Assembly: GCF_000182925.2 (NCBI RefSeq) | Contig: NC_026502.1 | Coordinates: 2,108,001 to 2,172,000, forward strand | Length of the DNA: 64,000 bases | DNA from: Neurospora crassa OR74A | Taxonomy: Eukaryota > Ascomycota > Sordariomycetes > Sordariales > Sordariaceae | Direction of reading: 5' to 3' | Shown: one piece after another, positions 24,540-36,479 of the stretch | Layout: each line of letters opens with the position of its first letter | How positions within the stretch are numbered: the first letter of the stretch is position 1 | Position numbers and translations under genes: made by a program | The notes under the pieces: generated by a model | Told to the model about the DNA's origin: nothing | What the model saw: only the letters and a program-made list of their open reading frames with translations | Databases searched by the model: none

Positions 24540-26982
24540 TTCTAGTCTAAAGGCTAGACTAAATAATATTAAAGACTAATTAAGTAAACCTTTAAACGGC
24601 TTTTAACCTTTAGGAAGAAAGTCTAATACGTAAAGTACGTTAAATAATTAAATTTACTACGTATAAGCCGTAATTTTACTATAAGGAAAGACTTTAACTT
24701 CTAACCGCCGAACTACTTATTAAGGTAGTACAATTGTACTTAAACGAAGAAACCGGCTATATTGAAATTAAATTTAATTAGTCCGCTAATATTAATAATA
24801 ATATTTATAATAGAGGATGGATCGTTAATTTGGATGTAGCGGACTACGAAATTTAATAGGTTTTATATAAGTATCGCTAGTTGGTTACTAATTATCTAGT
24901 CCTAATACGCTAAAATTAGTTATTTATAATTAAAGAAGGAGTATTATTATAGCTACGGAAGAAGAATTAGAAATAATTTATAGCCCGAATTAAAGTGAAT
25001 AATACTACTATTAATATTATTACTTAAGTACCTATTCCCCCTAATACCGGTAATATAAGCGTATACTCTTCGCCGGCAACCTTTTTGGATACTATTAGAA
25101 TAATTAATATATTAACCCTTATTAACCTAATATAAATTCCTATACCGCTTTCCTTATTATTTACGCTTACTAAGTAATATATTTAACTAAATCCAATTTA
25201 ACGACCCTTCTCGCCGACCGAATTAATAGTCTTACAAATAAATTTAATTATTAAAATTGCTACTAATATTATTCAACAATTAGCTACCAATCCTACTATT
25301 AAACATTTTGGAAATTTTATATAAATTAAAATTCTCCTACGTCTAGCGTAGAAGTAGTAGTAAGAATAAGCAAATTGGCTTCTAGGAACTACTTTTGCTA
25401 ATTACTTTTTAGTATACCCTATTAATTTAAATTAAAATACCGTACGCTTTACTTAATATAACGTAAAAATAGGAGGTAGATCCCCGAATCCTCTACTTTA
25501 CTTTACTTAACTAATTTATAATACTATACGTTTAATTTAGAATAGCGTAAAGCCTAGTTTTAGTCTCCTAACGCCTACTACCGTAAGGCGTACCGCCGCT
25601 TAGTCGTATAAAAACCCTACTATTTATTGCAATTGGCGTTTTAATAGTTTTATTAACCTAATTGGCGAAATAGCTATAATTAGTATTAGAGATCCGTATA
25701 ATGCTATTAATTTAGTTAATTAGATAAAAAATCTTTATATTAATTGTATTAATTAGTAACCCCTATTTAATAATATTAATTAATTTCCTATTTATTTTTA
25801 TAAATATATATTAATTCCGGCTATAGGTTATAATATTTCTAAATAAATTTTAAGAATAAACTTTAAAGAATTAATAGATTAAACCCCGGTAGGCGAGAAA
25901 TAAGTTGAATAATAAGGATTGCCGCTTGTAATACTAAGTAATGGTAGTTACTTTCCGTCGGCTATCCCGAAGGCTCCTACTCCTTCTATATATTTAGCCT
26001 TTCGTTAGAATATTTATTTTACTAATAATCTATAAATTATATACTTTAATATTAGATTTAATACCTTTATTCTATCGATTGAAGCTAATAGTAATAGTAT
26101 AATAACGGACAATATAGTGCTTCGTAAAATACTTAAGGATCTATACAATTATATTAAAGATTTGGAAGATCGGAACCAAACTCTTATTGAATTTGTCTTT
26201 AGGGCTAATATTAATAGTTGTTAAATAGTTAAGGAAGAACCTTTTAAAATATTAAATATTAAAATATACTTCCCTAATATAGAATTTAATAAAATAAAGA
26301 AAAGTATCTACTAGGATAGTAAAATTAACGTTTATACTACTTTCTACGGATTTAATAATATAATTAAAGGATATTTAAAGAATTACTTAAAAAAACGCCA
26401 AATTCTCACTAATAACTTTAATTAACTGTTCTATAATATAATATTACGCTAATAGAATTTTACCCTCTTTAAGGAAGAATATAATAACCTTCGTAGTAGT
26501 TTCAATAAAACTCTCTATATACTAAGTATTGTATTTGGTATTAAGTTTTATAAGGCGTAGAAATAGCTAGATACGAATAAATTCACTATAGAATTGTATA
26601 AAATTAATACGCAAGCGCTTCGTAATTACTCAACTCAATTATTTAAATACATTTACTTTTAGGGAGATACTTCGGACTTCTAATTATATATTCGGTTATA
26701 GAATAGCCTATACCTAATAATATAAATTATATATATCCCTCCGGAATAGAATATTAATTTTAATAAATATATTAGTAGAATTAAATAGAAGGTTATTTTA
26801 ATATACTATTTATTCCTTAATTCTTTAAAGAGTAGACGAATAATTTATTTTACTATTAGTAGCTTTAATAATAAGGATAATAATTTTAATATTTATATTA
26901 AATTCTAAGGAAATTATAATAATAGTAAACCTTTTCGGAAAAATTTCTTATTTTATAATAATAGGTTTAATAGCAAATTAAG
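24540..26982 (+). pseudogene. Element C gag remnant
   Basis: Long plus-strand frame reading stops as former Gln, about 750 codons. Capsid-like helical stretches include VFRANINSCQIVKEEPF near 26190 and GFNNIIKGYLKNYL near 26350, then FNKYISRIKQKVI near 26770. No intact CCHC knuckle is seen before the gap at 26983. I assign it as gag from its place before protease/RT and its general character. Confidence 0.6.
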
Positions 26983-27082
26983 NNNNNNNNNNNNNNNNNN
27001 NNNNNNNNNNNNNNNNNNNNNNNNNNNNNNNNNNNNNNNNNNNNNNNNNNNNNNNNNNNNNNNNNNNNNNNNNNNNNNNNNN

Positions 27083-30000
27083 AAACTTCCTTCGCTACTA
27101 TAGCGCGAAGCTAGATTTTAATACCGCTCTATATTCTTTTAAATTGGTTTTTAATATAAAAGTCTAAGGTGAAGTTTATTCTAAAAGAATTAAAGCGGGG
27201 GAGAATATGCTTATTACCGAAATCTTTACTAAATTTAATACTTTATTATTAGGAAGGCAATTAAGAATTATCCCAATAAAGTATAGCGCCTAGCTTAATA
27301 ATTAGTATAATTTAAGTAAACGTCCCGCTTACAACTTTTATATACAATACCCTTATTTATTAAATACTATTGTAAATAATAAAACTCGTAAAGTCGTACT
27401 ATTTCTAAACTAATTTGAAGAATTAGTATTTATCCCTAAAAGAATTCGGGTAGGTATAATTATATGACTATTATATAAGGTTAGTAAAATAACTATATTA
27501 GTTAATGCTTTAGATATAGTATTTTTTATTCCCAAAATTTAAACCGGATTTATTTAAGAATAATATATTATATTTATCAATAGAATTACTAAGGACGAAA
27601 AGGAAAAGGCTATTAGGAAGAGTGCTTTTGAGGTACCCTTTTATAGAATTATTAAGCCCGTCGATATTGAAACTATTCTTTCTAAAGTAGGTATTAATAT
27701 TTATAATATAGATTCTAATTTTTTAAAGTAAATTAAGAGCCTCCTAAATAAGTACGTTAATATTTTTAAAGATAGAAGGATTATACTAATAAAAGAGGAA
27801 AATAAAATATATATTAATTTAATTAAAGGATAGTAAAACTAGCGGAGAATTATTAGGCTTTACCCTTTAAGTATTAAGGATTGCGAATTCCTTAATAAGG
27901 AGTATAATAAAATGTACGTTTAAGGTAAAATATTATTTATATTACAGCCAATTTCTATTATTTGCCTAATATTTATTATTTAAAGAAAAATTAATAAAAT
28001 TAATAAAGGACGTACGGTAATTAATCTTCGCCCGCTTAATAGTATTACTATATTAGATGTATATCCTTTACCTAATTAAGAAAATATTATTAATACTATA
28101 GTCGGTAAGAAGTTCTTCTCGATCTTTGACGCCGCTAAGTTTTTCTATTAATTACCTATTTTTATTAAGTATTACAATTATATAGTAGTTATTAGCCCCT
28201 GAGGTTTTAAATAGTCTAACGTTGTATTAATAGGCTTCAAAAATTCTCTAATATTTATATAGCGCTTTATAGACCGGCTATTCTTCAAGTACTATTTATT
28301 CGTACGTATTTATATCGATAATATTATTATTTTTAGTAATATTTAAGAAGAATACTTAGCCTACCTTACTATTATTATAGACCTTCTTAATAAATATTGT
28401 ATTTATATTAATACTAATAAGTCTTTTGTAAGGTATTTTCCTATATAGTTATTTAGTAGTATTATTAATAGAGAGGGTTGTAAGTATACGGAAGATTGTA
28501 TTAAAGCCTTCTAGAAGCTAACCTTCCCTAATATATTTAATAATTTTAAAACCTATTTTAATATAGTTAGTTAGCTATATTAAAGTATACTATAGTTCGC
28601 TATTAAAAAAGAACTATTCAATTAAAGAAAAATAGAACTACTATAGTGAATATATGAATTGGGTAATTTATAAATAAATTTAATAAAATAAGTAAGGCGA
28701 ATATATATTTCTAAGGTTAAATTCGAACTAACCCTAGAAGAATGCGAAGCTTTCTATATTATATAGGAAAACCTATACAATTAAGTATATCTTTTTTACT
28801 ATATAAAGAGTAAAGTACTATTTATTAAGATTGACGCTAGTGGTTTAGTATATAGTATTTATATTTTCTAATTTAAATACCTATAGGACGGAGAATTTAT
28901 TCCCGGAATAAGTAAAATCCTATTAATTATAATTAAACCTATATACTTCCTATTAAGATTGATATTCTCCGCCGAAAAGAAGTACGGTTCTACGGAAGTA
29001 GAAATCGCGGCTATTATTTAGGTATTACAAAAGTTCTAAAAGATAGTTCAATCTAACGAATATTATATTAACGTTATTATTAATTATATTTCTACCGCCG
29101 GAATTGTTAAGTATACTTTATTACGTATAATAGATTTAATTAAAATTAACCTAAAGCTTATAAATACTATTAATTGGGCATTCCAATTCAATTTAAATAT
29201 ATTCTATATTTTTAGCCTATTAAATATTGTACTAGATGCGCTATTAAGGTTACTAACCGTCGAAACTATTAACGAGAATAATACTTCTAATAAATTAGCT
29301 AATATTTAGTCTAATTTTATATAAGTATAGAATATTAATTATTAGAATAGTTTTAATACATTTTTATTTATATATATTAAAATTATTCTAGATATTTATT
29401 AAATTTCGCCGATTATCGTACTGGAATTTCGCTAATAGTTAATCGATATTTATCCCAAGGATCCAAAATATACTAAGGTTCTCCAACTAATCGAGAAGGC
29501 TAATACTCCAGGGTATATCTATATATAGCAGTCGGGAAAGCGCCCAAATTTATTAGCAAACCCCTATTTACTCGAAAATAAATTATTTTACTATATCGAC
29601 TATTAAAACGTACGTCGGCTGTATATTCCTCGAATTTATATATAAAAAATGCTAGAATTGGTATATAATAAGAAGTACTATTTTAGAATTAACCGAATAA
29701 TAAATAATTTAGTACACTTCTATATAAGGCGAAAAACCTAAATAGTATACGAGTACGTTAAATACTATAAAATTTACTATTAAAATTAGCGAGATAAGTA
29801 ACCGACCCCTAGAAAATTACTACTAATTCGGATATTTCTGAGATTATTCTATACTATTACTATAAACTTCATTATTAATATACCGATAGTTAAAGCGGCC
29901 GGTATAATATAGGCCCTTAAGGGTTTCCTAGAATTTAATATTATATATACTATTACTTATAAATTTAGTAAGAAGGTACTATTAATAGTTAGTTATTCTA

Positions 30001-30233
30001 CTTATAGTATATGGGAATAAGTTAAAGTATTGTTTTAGACTTTATAATTCTATAATTAGGGTTTATTAGTAGCTATTATTAGTAATTGAGATCCTAAGTT
30101 TATTTCTATAATTTGGAGGAGTATTTTCGAAGTATTAACGGTTAATCTACTGTTCTCAACGGCCTATTACGTTTAAATAGATAGTTAATCGGAAAGAACT
30201 AATTAAATTATTAAAATAGTTATTTGTATATTG
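27083..30233 (+). pseudogene. Element C pol remnant, part 1 (protease to integrase)
   Basis: One plus-strand frame is open for about 1,050 codons if TAA/TAG were Gln. It runs from a protease region (near 27120-27500) into reverse transcriptase: RTVINLRPLNSITI near 28010, FFSIFDAAKFFYQLPI near 28120, and the active site as YIDNIIIFS near 28310 (YxDD with the second Asp changed to Asn). RNase H follows (VLFIKIDASGLVYSIYI near 28810), then the integrase zinc-binding and core regions (GPDP-like SNWDPKF near 30080, TAYYVQIDSQSERTNQ near 30160). Element D interrupts it here; it resumes at 43980. Confidence 0.82.
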
Positions 30234-30333
30234 NNNNNNNNNNNNNNNNNNNNNNNNNNNNNNNNNNNNNNNNNNNNNNNNNNNNNNNNNNNNNNNNNNN
30301 NNNNNNNNNNNNNNNNNNNNNNNNNNNNNNNNN

Positions 30334-30405
30334 TATTATATGAAAGTAAGAGTTTTTAAAGTAAGAAAGGAAAAAATAGAAAAAAGAATTAATTACCCTA
30401 TATTA
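30334..30405 (-). repeat. 3' LTR of element D (fragment)
   Basis: 72 bp matching 43908-43979, the only part of this LTR outside the gap. On the minus strand it starts TAATATAGGG and is preceded by a purine stretch GAAAGGAAG that may be the polypurine tract. Confidence 0.7.
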
Positions 30406-30949
30406 AACTTCCTTTCGAATATTCTTTTATAATCCTTTATAAGAATATTCGTATATTAATAACCCCTACTATTAGATAAAACTTTGAGTGTAGATACGTA
30501 TATAGGTAAGAGTATTAACTATTATTAGTAAAGGTATATATAATAAATAATATAAGTAAAGGGTTGGAAGTAGATCCGTTAATACTGCTTCTTTTTATCC
30601 TATACAGCCTTCTAAATTCTCGTTCTTTCCTCCTTCGCCTCGGTCTTCTTCTTTTCCTCTACCTCTTTCTTAACGTTCCGGATTAGTATTTTGTAAATCT
30701 TTAGCACTTTTTACGCTTTTTCTATATTAATATTGTTAGTAGTGGGAATATTTTATATTACCTATTTGTTTAACGTTAGTACGTATTAGTACTTTATAGT
30801 TAACCTCCCCTTCTTTTCTCCTTTAACCTTTCTTCTTAGTAGGTGTAGATTCGTTTTCTTTTTTTTAAATAAAACAAAATAGTTAATAATAAATTTATTA
30901 TACGAATTGAATAATTCTACTTACTTATTAACTTTGCGGCCTTTTATTT

Positions 30950-33890
30950 ATTTAATTGTTTTTAATTTCTGTAGGGGCTTTAGAAGTGCCTTATCCTCCG
31001 AAAGGGAAGAAATTTGGTATTATAGTATAGTAGGCTTATTTATATATTTATCCTCCTTATTCTCGTTTTTATTATCTTTGTAATTATTAGTTAATATATC
31101 CTTAATATTCTCTATTCCTAGCCCTTTGAATATAGAGAACTTTTTTGGCTGCTAGACGTTTTAAGTATAAATTAGTAAATTATAAAGGGCGAACGGGTCT
31201 TTTGGGTATTCCTATATAACGTTATTGTTTTTTATAAGTTTAGGTTCCCGAAGATCTCCTTTTACTTCGATCCTTCGGTACTGTATTGTTTTGTATTTTA
31301 CTTTATACTACAAATCTATTCTTTACCTTTAATTTATAAGAATTATTAATAATTTAGTTTATAGCGTTCTTAGATAGTCGTAGGCTATTTTTATTTATTA
31401 GTAAATTATAGCTTCTTCTAATTATTTAAAATCTAATAGCTATGTTTAAGGTTTTTAATAGTTAGACTACTTTTAAATATATAATTTAATATAAAGAACT
31501 ATCTATTTATCTAGGTACCGATCTACTTTCTTTATATTTAGAAAGAAAATTTTAGTTACTTCTAATATTTAGAAGTTGTATAGCTATATAATTGCTTATT
31601 AAGGGAATTTGTAGCCGCTAAAATATATTTTAATATAAATTCGTCTTCCTTTATTAGTAAAATATTTATAATTTGCTAGTACGAATGCGCTATAGGCCTT
31701 TAATACTTCCTATATCCTAGATTTATACTTTATTATATAAAAATAATATTATATATATTCTAATTAGTTAAAGATGGCTAAGGAAAAATACTTATCTTTA
31801 TAGATTAGAATATACTATTACTTCGTTAATAATAAGAAGGCTTCTTTTATTAGTTTAGTATTTATTAGGTATAGATTCTCTAATTCGTTTTTAGTTATAG
31901 TTTGAGCGGAGGAGGGGATGTAAATCCGATTTCTATATGCTTTGAGTAGCTAGGTTAGGCCTGCGCTTATAATTACTCTATTTATTTAGCCCTTAATATA
32001 AGTAATATACTATAGGTTCGCTATTTTTAGTGCGTATTTATACTAAGTTATTCGGTTTGGTTGAATTATTATTGGCTAATCCTTTAGGGGAAAGAGATCT
32101 GCTTTAAGTATTGTATTATATAGATTGATATTTGGAGTGTTGAATGTTAGTTCGAATAGTGCTATCCGATTTTTATTTATTAGCTTATTATTTAAATATT
32201 TAGGCAGTTTCTAATTAAATTCTAAATTAAAGTTCCTCGGTGCTTCTCCCCGAAGGGGGTAGACCTCCCTAGGTCCTAAAACGGTATTTTACTAACTAGT
32301 AGCCTTTTATATCTACTGAACTTTATAGTCTTTTGTAATTTCCCCTTACTTTTCTTTTAGTATTATTATTGTAGAGTAGAATAATTTAAAAATAATAGAG
32401 GGTAAGGTAGGGATTAGTAACGTAGGTTCTTTATTATTACCTTCTCCTTCTAGGGTAAAATACTATTTATTTATAATAGGATTCTTAATAAAATTAGCTT
32501 TACAAATACTTTTAGTAGGAGTTTAGGTTGGTAAAGGTATTAATTCCTTTAACGTATAAGGGAGAGGATCCGTTATAATTAGGAGTTTCCCTTTTAATAG
32601 TAAATTGCTAATTAGGATTTGTAATATTAAAAGTTTATTATTAACCTTCTTACTTAGTAAAATCTCTTCCCTAATAAATATATCTAGTATAAATTTATTA
32701 GCTTTCTCTTCTCCCTTCTTAATAGGGGTTAAATTTATTAAAGATATTTGTAAGGTACTAGTTAGGTATATTGCGACTAGAAGTATATTTTTTAACGCTT
32801 CTTTATTATTATTTAACGGCTCCTGGCTTAGAGGGATTATTTCGGTCGGTATAATTATTGTAAGTTTATTATTTTCTTCTTTGCTTATTTTATTAAGAGT
32901 TTAGTTTATTGAGGGTATATTCTCTTTCTACGGGGTTTTAAATAGATTTATTATAAACGGTAATATGTTTTTTAATGACTTTTTATCCTTCTTCGGAATT
33001 TTTTTACTCTTTTTAGAACCCTTAAAGCTTTTTTTATCCTTATTATCCTTAATAGTAAATTAAATTATAGGGATCCGGCGAGACGTAATTTTTGTACCTT
33101 TATCTTTACTCTTCTAGAACCTTATTACTTCTTTAAATGTATTTGAATTATTGGAGATTATAATAAATTTAATAGTAATATTCGCCTCCGGCTATTTCTT
33201 CTTCTTTAGTTTAGGAGAGATAAATAATTACCGGATAGTAATTTACTTCCTATTACTATTTTCTAGGGTCCCTATAGCTAATTTCGCTTTATACTTCTTA
33301 GGGCGGTTTATTTTTATTCTCTATATAATTATACTCTTTAAAGCTGAGGTTATTATAATCTCTTTCTTCTTAGACTTTTTAAAGGGTCTTTCGAAGGAGA
33401 GTACCTACGGGGCGATTTCTAGAGTATTTAATATTATTAAGAAAATATATTCCTTATTTAAAGGGTAGAAGGGTATTACTTAGGAATAAAAGGGAAATAA
33501 TCTACTTATTGCGTTACTATCCTTAGAAAGTAAGAGGTTTTTTTTTATTAATTTGCCTTTAAGAGTAGTAGGAAATTGGAAATCTCTAAATATATTTGTT
33601 CTATTAGTATTATAATAATAATTTAGTATAATTCTATAACTTTCTTTAATCTTCTAAGGATTATTTTAGTACTAATTTACTAGAGGGGTATATTACAATG
33701 TATTTATTTACTTCCCGCCCCTACTTAGAACTTTCCTGCTGTTATTATTTAAGTAATACGTACTTCGCTATTTATTTTTACCCCTCGCTAATAGGTATAT
33801 TACCTTCTTCCTTTCGTAGTAGATCCGTTTATTTCTTCTTCTCTTCTCTTAGTGCCCTTTTATCCTTGAGTATTAATATTTAGCTTTACT
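30950..33890 (-). pseudogene. Long unidentified ORF in element D, same strand as pol (ORF X)
   Basis: About 980 codons in one minus-strand frame, with only TAA/TAG (former Gln) and no frameshift that I could see. Lys- and Glu-rich start (KDKRALREEKKKQ near 33860), a basic segment near 33000 (KDNKDKKSFKGSKKSKK), a middle part with LINLTPIKKGEEKANKF near 32710, and a C-terminal half with TQYKYALKIANLQYITYIKG near 32040 and PKKFSIFKGLGIENIKD near 31110. It is not protease, RT, RNase H or integrase, and I do not recognise it. It sits where some retrotransposons carry an additional ORF (between pol and 3' LTR). Open plus-strand frames at 32605, 33151 and 33698 are its shadows. Confidence 0.55.
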
Positions 33891-33904
33891 ACCTTTATTA
33901 TATT

Positions 33905-36055
33905 AAATCCGGATATTTCTCCTAATAATCCTATTTAGGAGTTTATATAGTAATTTAACTTTCCGCCTAAACGTCGGGGTATAAATTTCTAGCTGGCCTC
34001 TAATGTTCCTTTATTAATTATTATTATTAAGAGAGGGTATAATACAAACCCTAATAAAGGTTTATTCCCTTCTTATCCTTTAGTAACGAAAAATAACCCT
34101 CGGTATGTAAATGAACGTTTTAATGGTAAATAGTAATTACTATTTAAGGTATATATTTACTTATTTTCTAGCCTTATTACTATAGATTCCCTCTAGGGTA
34201 CGATTTTAGATGAGTTTAATAAGGTTTTTACTAATTTAATTCGGGTTTATACTATCTCCGAGCCTATTTTCGCTAGGAAATTATATATAGAATAGGTTTT
34301 ACTTTAATCCCTTACCGGCCTTACTAAATTCTTTAATATTTTTCGTTCTATTAATTAATATTATATAGTCTTAGCGGCTTATTTTATAACCTAAAACTTT
34401 AATAATTAACTTCTTTAACGCTTATTTATTAAAAAAAAGGGGGCTTAGCCTTAGGGTTACTATAGTACCTATCTATAGATTAAGAAGGAGAGGATCTTGG
34501 GCCTTTTTATTTAAGCGTTTAGTATTTTATATAAATTCTTTCCTTATTTCGCCTTCTTATTCTTCTTTATTAATTTTTTTTCTATAGGAATCGCTTCCTT
34601 TATTTTTATTACTTAGTTAAGGCTTAGAAGACTTTTACTTTTATTTTTTCTGTAAGAAATTAGTAGGAGATAATTAACGTTTGGTCGCTTTTTATTAAAT
34701 ATATTTTTATATTTAGTAATATTAAAGGAGGGATTTATAGTAATTGTATTTAGGATATTAAGCGAATTAATAAATATATTTATTTAATTATTAATTTCGA
34801 AGGTCTTTAAATTGTTATTAAATATAAATTATCCCCTTCTTATAAGGATTTTATTAAGTATTTAAATAAGAATAGAAGTATAGGCGGGGACTTTTTGGTA
34901 ATTAGTAGAGTTATTTAAAGTATTTGGATCTGTATTAATAAGTAAATTATTTTTAATAAGAAGTTTAGGGAAGAGTATATAGAATTTAAATATTTTTAAT
35001 TCCGAATTAGAAGTTAGGGTAATACTATTAGAAGTAATTATTTAATTTAATAACGTTCTTTCGATAATAGTAACGATTTTTGGGAGAGGATTAAGGATCT
35101 AGAGGTCGATTCCAATTCCTCTAAAGCTAATAAGGCTTCTAATAATAAGGATTTGTTTAGTAATAATATAGAAATTGATAATAAGGGTTAGGGTATAAAT
35201 TTGTAAGATATTAATAAATTTAAGATTAGGGATTAGGTAATTCCTCCTTCGTTAGTTCCTAAGGGCCCTAAACTGGATTACTATAATAATAAAATAGAAG
35301 TTAATAATATAAATTTATTTATTATTAATTCGTCCAAAGTTAAGGAAGGTATTATTCCTCTTCTAATAATTCTTAAAACCCCTAAATTAATTTATTATAG
35401 CGAGTAATTAGATAAAGGAAATAGTAATAAAATGGAAATTAATATTATAATTAAAAGTAGCGGTATAGGTTTTAAAATGCCGCCTCCTAATACTCTAAAG
35501 TATTTTTTTCCTATTACGCTTATAGGTGCAGATTTTCTTATTTATATAAATAAAGAGACTTTTCCTCCTATAGCTATTATTATTAAGGTTTATAATTAGG
35601 AGGTTAATAAAAAAGGTAGTACGGATTTATAGTTTATTATTATTAATAGTAAATTAAAGATTCTATTTTATTACTTCGTTCCTATTATTAATATTTATAA
35701 TTTAGGAAGAAAGGGTAATCCTATAATAATTTTTTTATTTGAAGAAAGTAATAATAATTTTAGCGATTTTCTTAATATTAAAAAATTCTTTAATGTTAAG
35801 GGAAATACTATTACTACCTCTATTAATATTAATAACTTAATAATCCTAGGAGGGAATTTAATAGAGTTAGATAGTAAGGTTATTTTTAATATCCCTTCTA
35901 TTAATTAATCGAATTCTTATAGTATAAGGGAGAAAGGTTCCTAAATAGAAAAAGTAGAGGGGGGGGGCAAATATTTTACTATATTATATTTAGGTCGGAA
36001 TCTTCCCTTATTCCTTAGTATACTTATAGTATTTAGTCTTCCCTTCGAAAATAAT
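33905..36055 (+). pseudogene. Long unidentified ORF in element D, opposite strand (ORF Y)
   Basis: About 700 codons on the plus strand, divergent from ORF X with almost no space between. From 33905 it reads DISPNNPIQEFIQQFNFPPK and continues to about 34500 (GTILDEFNKVFTNLIRVYT, SLTGLTKFFNIFRSINQ). Another frame then takes over (WSLFIKYIFIFSNIKGG near 34690) to the gap at 36056. This second part contains a Ser/Asn/Asp-rich segment near 35090-35170 and FFPITLIGADFLIYINKE near 35510. A lost intron or a frameshift near 34550 is likely. No family recognised. Codon-like structure on this strand is clear because RIP stops fall at CAA/CAG positions. Confidence 0.45.
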
Positions 36056-36155
36056 NNNNNNNNNNNNNNNNNNNNNNNNNNNNNNNNNNNNNNNNNNNNN
36101 NNNNNNNNNNNNNNNNNNNNNNNNNNNNNNNNNNNNNNNNNNNNNNNNNNNNNNN

Positions 36156-36479
36156 ATATTTATTTCTATATTATTATTGCGTAGTACTATTATATTAAGG
36201 CTGGCTTAATTCTATATCTTTTATATTATAAAATTAGTAGGGACTTCCCTTCGTTAGAAAATAGAAAAGTAAAAATATTAAAACGTTTTGAAAATAAAAG
36301 AAATACTATTGTAAGTATATAAAGTATAAATTCGTAAGGAAAAATAGTATAAGGAAAGATAGATAAGAAAAAAAAGGCTAAAAAAGGGAGTTGTGTTGTT
36401 ATTTTAGTTTTGTTATAGTACGTTGGTTATTGATTATTAGGTATATATATGGATTTACCTATCCTTGGGGTATGCGAGC
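36156..36479. other. Spacer between element D pol and ORF Y
   Basis: RIP-mutated, purine-rich stretch with no readable frame beyond short pieces. It lies between the end of pol (minus strand) and the gap 36056-36155. Confidence 0.5.

Noticed and set aside
32605-33883. Three plus-strand open frames rich in Leu, Ile and Ser
   Set aside because: Antisense shadows of the long minus-strand ORF X, whose stops are all at former Gln codons.
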